Assembly (NCBI GenBank): GCA_946480885.1
Contig: CAMLLK010000045.1
Coordinates: 1-7,035 of the forward strand
Length of the DNA stretch: 7,035 nucleotides
Reading direction: 5' to 3'
Source: an uncultured Thermoproteales archaeon
Lineage (GTDB): Archaea; Thermoproteota; Thermoprotei; Thermoproteales; Thermoproteaceae
Positions 6,276 to 7,035 of the stretch are shown in pieces. The notes under the pieces are model-generated. The model ran no database searches. It was not told the origin of the DNA and worked only from the letters and a program-made list of their open reading frames with translations. Each line of letters opens with the position of its first letter. Within the stretch, counting starts at the first letter, position 1. A program made the translations under genes and the position numbers.

Positions 6276-6662
6276 ATGCGCACTTGTGTAGAACTCCGTG
6301 GCAGCATCTCAGTGGCTCACAACCCGGCGTTTTCTCCACAGTGGGCAAGAGTCCACGGCCACGACTATATGATCACAGTGGGCATATGTAGAGAGGGGGC
6401 CGTCGACTTAGTCGTCGACGCGAGTATTGCCTCAAAGCGCCTTATGGAAATACTCAAAGAAATGGACGGCAGATATTTAGCGTCGCCTTCTGAGGATGTC
6501 CGCCTCCCCCGGGAAAATATCTACACAGTCCCGTGCAGTCTACCTGGCGTAAGCGGCGAGTGTATAGCTAAACACATAGCAGACTTATTAGACGCGACCT
6601 GGGTCAGAGTCTGTGAAAGTGCCTACGCCTCTCCGTGTTTTTATGTGGAGAAAAAAACTTAA
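6276..6662 (+). CDS. 6-pyruvoyl-tetrahydropterin synthase/QueD-fold protein with altered active site
   Basis: A 128-residue protein of the PTPS/QueD (COG0720) T-fold family, whose members convert 7,8-dihydroneopterin triphosphate into pterin products; in archaea QueD feeds preQ0 and archaeosine synthesis. SVAHNP (H15) and VHGHDY (H27, H29) supply the three zinc histidines. DLVVDAS (about 44-50) matches the family's G-x-V-x-DF strand, and VRVCESAYASP (111-120) carries the pterin-anchoring glutamate E114. Odd points: the catalytic Cys of QueD in C-x3-HGH is Trp23 here, and the Asp-His pair in the family's LDHR-x-LN is D64-G65 in MDGRYL, so the His is missing. It may be a different PTPS subtype with unknown chemistry. 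The ATG at 6276 is chosen because it follows the TATA element and directly precedes the first conserved strand; in-frame extension upstream would run into the divergent gene. The next gene follows after 20 bases. Confidence 0.82.
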   Translation: MRTCVELRGSISVAHNPAFSPQWARVHGHDYMITVGICREGAVDLVVDASIASKRLMEILKEMDGRYLASPSEDVRLPRENIYTVPCSLPGVSGECIAKHIADLLDATWVRVCESAYASPCFYVEKKT

Positions 6663-6682
6663 TAGAGAGTTCACTTAAAAAT

Positions 6683-7006
6683 ATGAAGTTGATAGTGAAG
6701 TTCTTAGCCACGTTGTACGACGTCACCGGGGTGTTAAAGACTGAAATAGAGGTAGATGATGGAATCTCTGTGAGACAGTTGATAGAGGTGTTGAGCAACA
6801 AGTTTGAAAAATTGAGGGGGGAGCTTCTAGACGAGAAAGGAGAGTTAAAGCCTATGTATAATATTTTAGTAAACGGCAGATCAATTGATTGGCTACAAGG
6901 CCTAGACACAAGACTTCAAGACGGCGACGAGGTTGTATTTATCCCCCCCGCCGCTGGTGGACACAGGGGTCCCAGACGCCGAAGTCGCCACATCCATAGC
7001 TTATAG
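6683..7006 (+). CDS. MoaD/ThiS-type ubiquitin-fold sulfur carrier with tail after Gly-Gly
   Basis: A 107-residue beta-grasp protein. The opening MKLIVKFLATLYDVTG is typical of MoaD. ISVRQLIEVLSNKF forms the conserved helix, and YNILVNGRSIDW followed by LQDGDEVVFIPPAAGG (79-93) is the family's signature end. Such proteins are adenylated at the terminal glycine and carry sulfur for molybdopterin/tungstopterin or tRNA thiolation, or are conjugated to proteins as archaeal SAMPs. Unusually, G92-G93 are not terminal: 14 mostly basic residues (HRGPRRRSRHIHSL) follow before the TAG. As in some archaeal ubiquitin-like precursors, this tail would have to be removed by a protease to expose Gly-Gly; otherwise the protein is inactive as a carrier. 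The ATG at 6683 begins the first conserved strand; longer reading upstream enters the PTPS-like gene. The preceding spacing of 20 bases suggests co-transcription with that gene, a pterin-related neighbour. Confidence 0.85.
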   Translation: MKLIVKFLATLYDVTGVLKTEIEVDDGISVRQLIEVLSNKFEKLRGELLDEKGELKPMYNILVNGRSIDWLQGLDTRLQDGDEVVFIPPAAGGHRGPRRRSRHIHSL

Positions 7007-7035
7007 CGACCTTACACAACACCACAGAGTGTTCG
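6957..7035 (+). CDS. Possible start of a further gene, cut by window end
   Basis: A GTG at 6957 inside the Gly-Gly codons of the MoaD-like gene opens a different frame that stays free of stops for 26 codons to the window end, reading MDTGVPDAEVATSIAYSDL and on. The composition looks more protein-like than the basic MoaD tail it overlaps by 50 bases, and a TTG at 6933 is another possible start. I do not recognise the protein. An open frame this short is common by chance, so this is a weak call. Confidence 0.25.
   Translation, partial: MDTGVPDAEVATSIAYSDLTQHHRVF

Noticed and set aside
6399..6423. Duplicated gtcgac with a partly palindromic look
   Set aside because: Explained by Val-Asp codons within the conserved DLVVDAS strand of the PTPS-like protein; no operator-like spacing.
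6604..6909. 101-residue minus-strand open frame
   Set aside because: Antisense to the MoaD-like gene and rich in Ser/Phe/Asn, as expected of a reverse shadow of Glu/Lys-rich coding sequence.

Overview
The window looks like chromosomal DNA of a hyperthermophilic crenarchaeon, most likely Thermoproteales (Pyrobaculum or a close relative). The evidence is a CTP-dependent-type archaeal riboflavin kinase tail, a HerA-NurA pair, heavy use of AGA/AGG and ATA codons, GTG starts, an AT-rich archaeal TATA element close to start codons (leaderless style), and very tight gene packing. The species call is inference. I see no tRNA, rRNA, CRISPR or insertion sequence, and no gene-free stretch longer than about 45 bases.

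Left block, plus strand (1-2784): the 3' end of ribK, then herA and nurA. The gaps are 15 and 1 bases, so the three are probably co-transcribed. HerA (hexameric DNA translocase) and NurA (nuclease) form the archaeal DNA-end-resection machine. Mre11 and Rad50 are not in the window.

Middle block, minus strand (6232 down to 2767): four tightly packed genes, in transcription order. (i) A helix-hairpin-helix glycosylase-like protein with a C-terminal Cys4 motif of endonuclease III type; its core resembles both archaeal AGOG glycosylase and the queuosine-salvage (DUF2419/Qng1) family. (ii) A compact DUF711/UPF0210 (PFL-like fold) protein. (iii) An ASCH-domain protein with a C-terminal helix-turn-helix-like region. 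(iv) A radical SAM protein of the SplB (COG1533) type with extra C-terminal cysteines. The junctions are a TGATG overlap, a 1-base gap and a 35-base overlap. This is the part of the window most likely to be an undescribed system; modified-nucleotide or damaged-base processing is a reasonable hypothesis, not a demonstrated function. The operon runs tail to tail into nurA with an 18-base overlap.

Right block, plus strand (6276-7035): a PTPS/QueD-fold protein that keeps its zinc histidines but lacks the usual catalytic Cys and His, then a MoaD/ThiS-type ubiquitin-fold protein whose Gly-Gly is followed by 14 further residues, and possibly the start of another gene. A 43-base AT-rich divergent promoter separates this block from the minus-strand operon.
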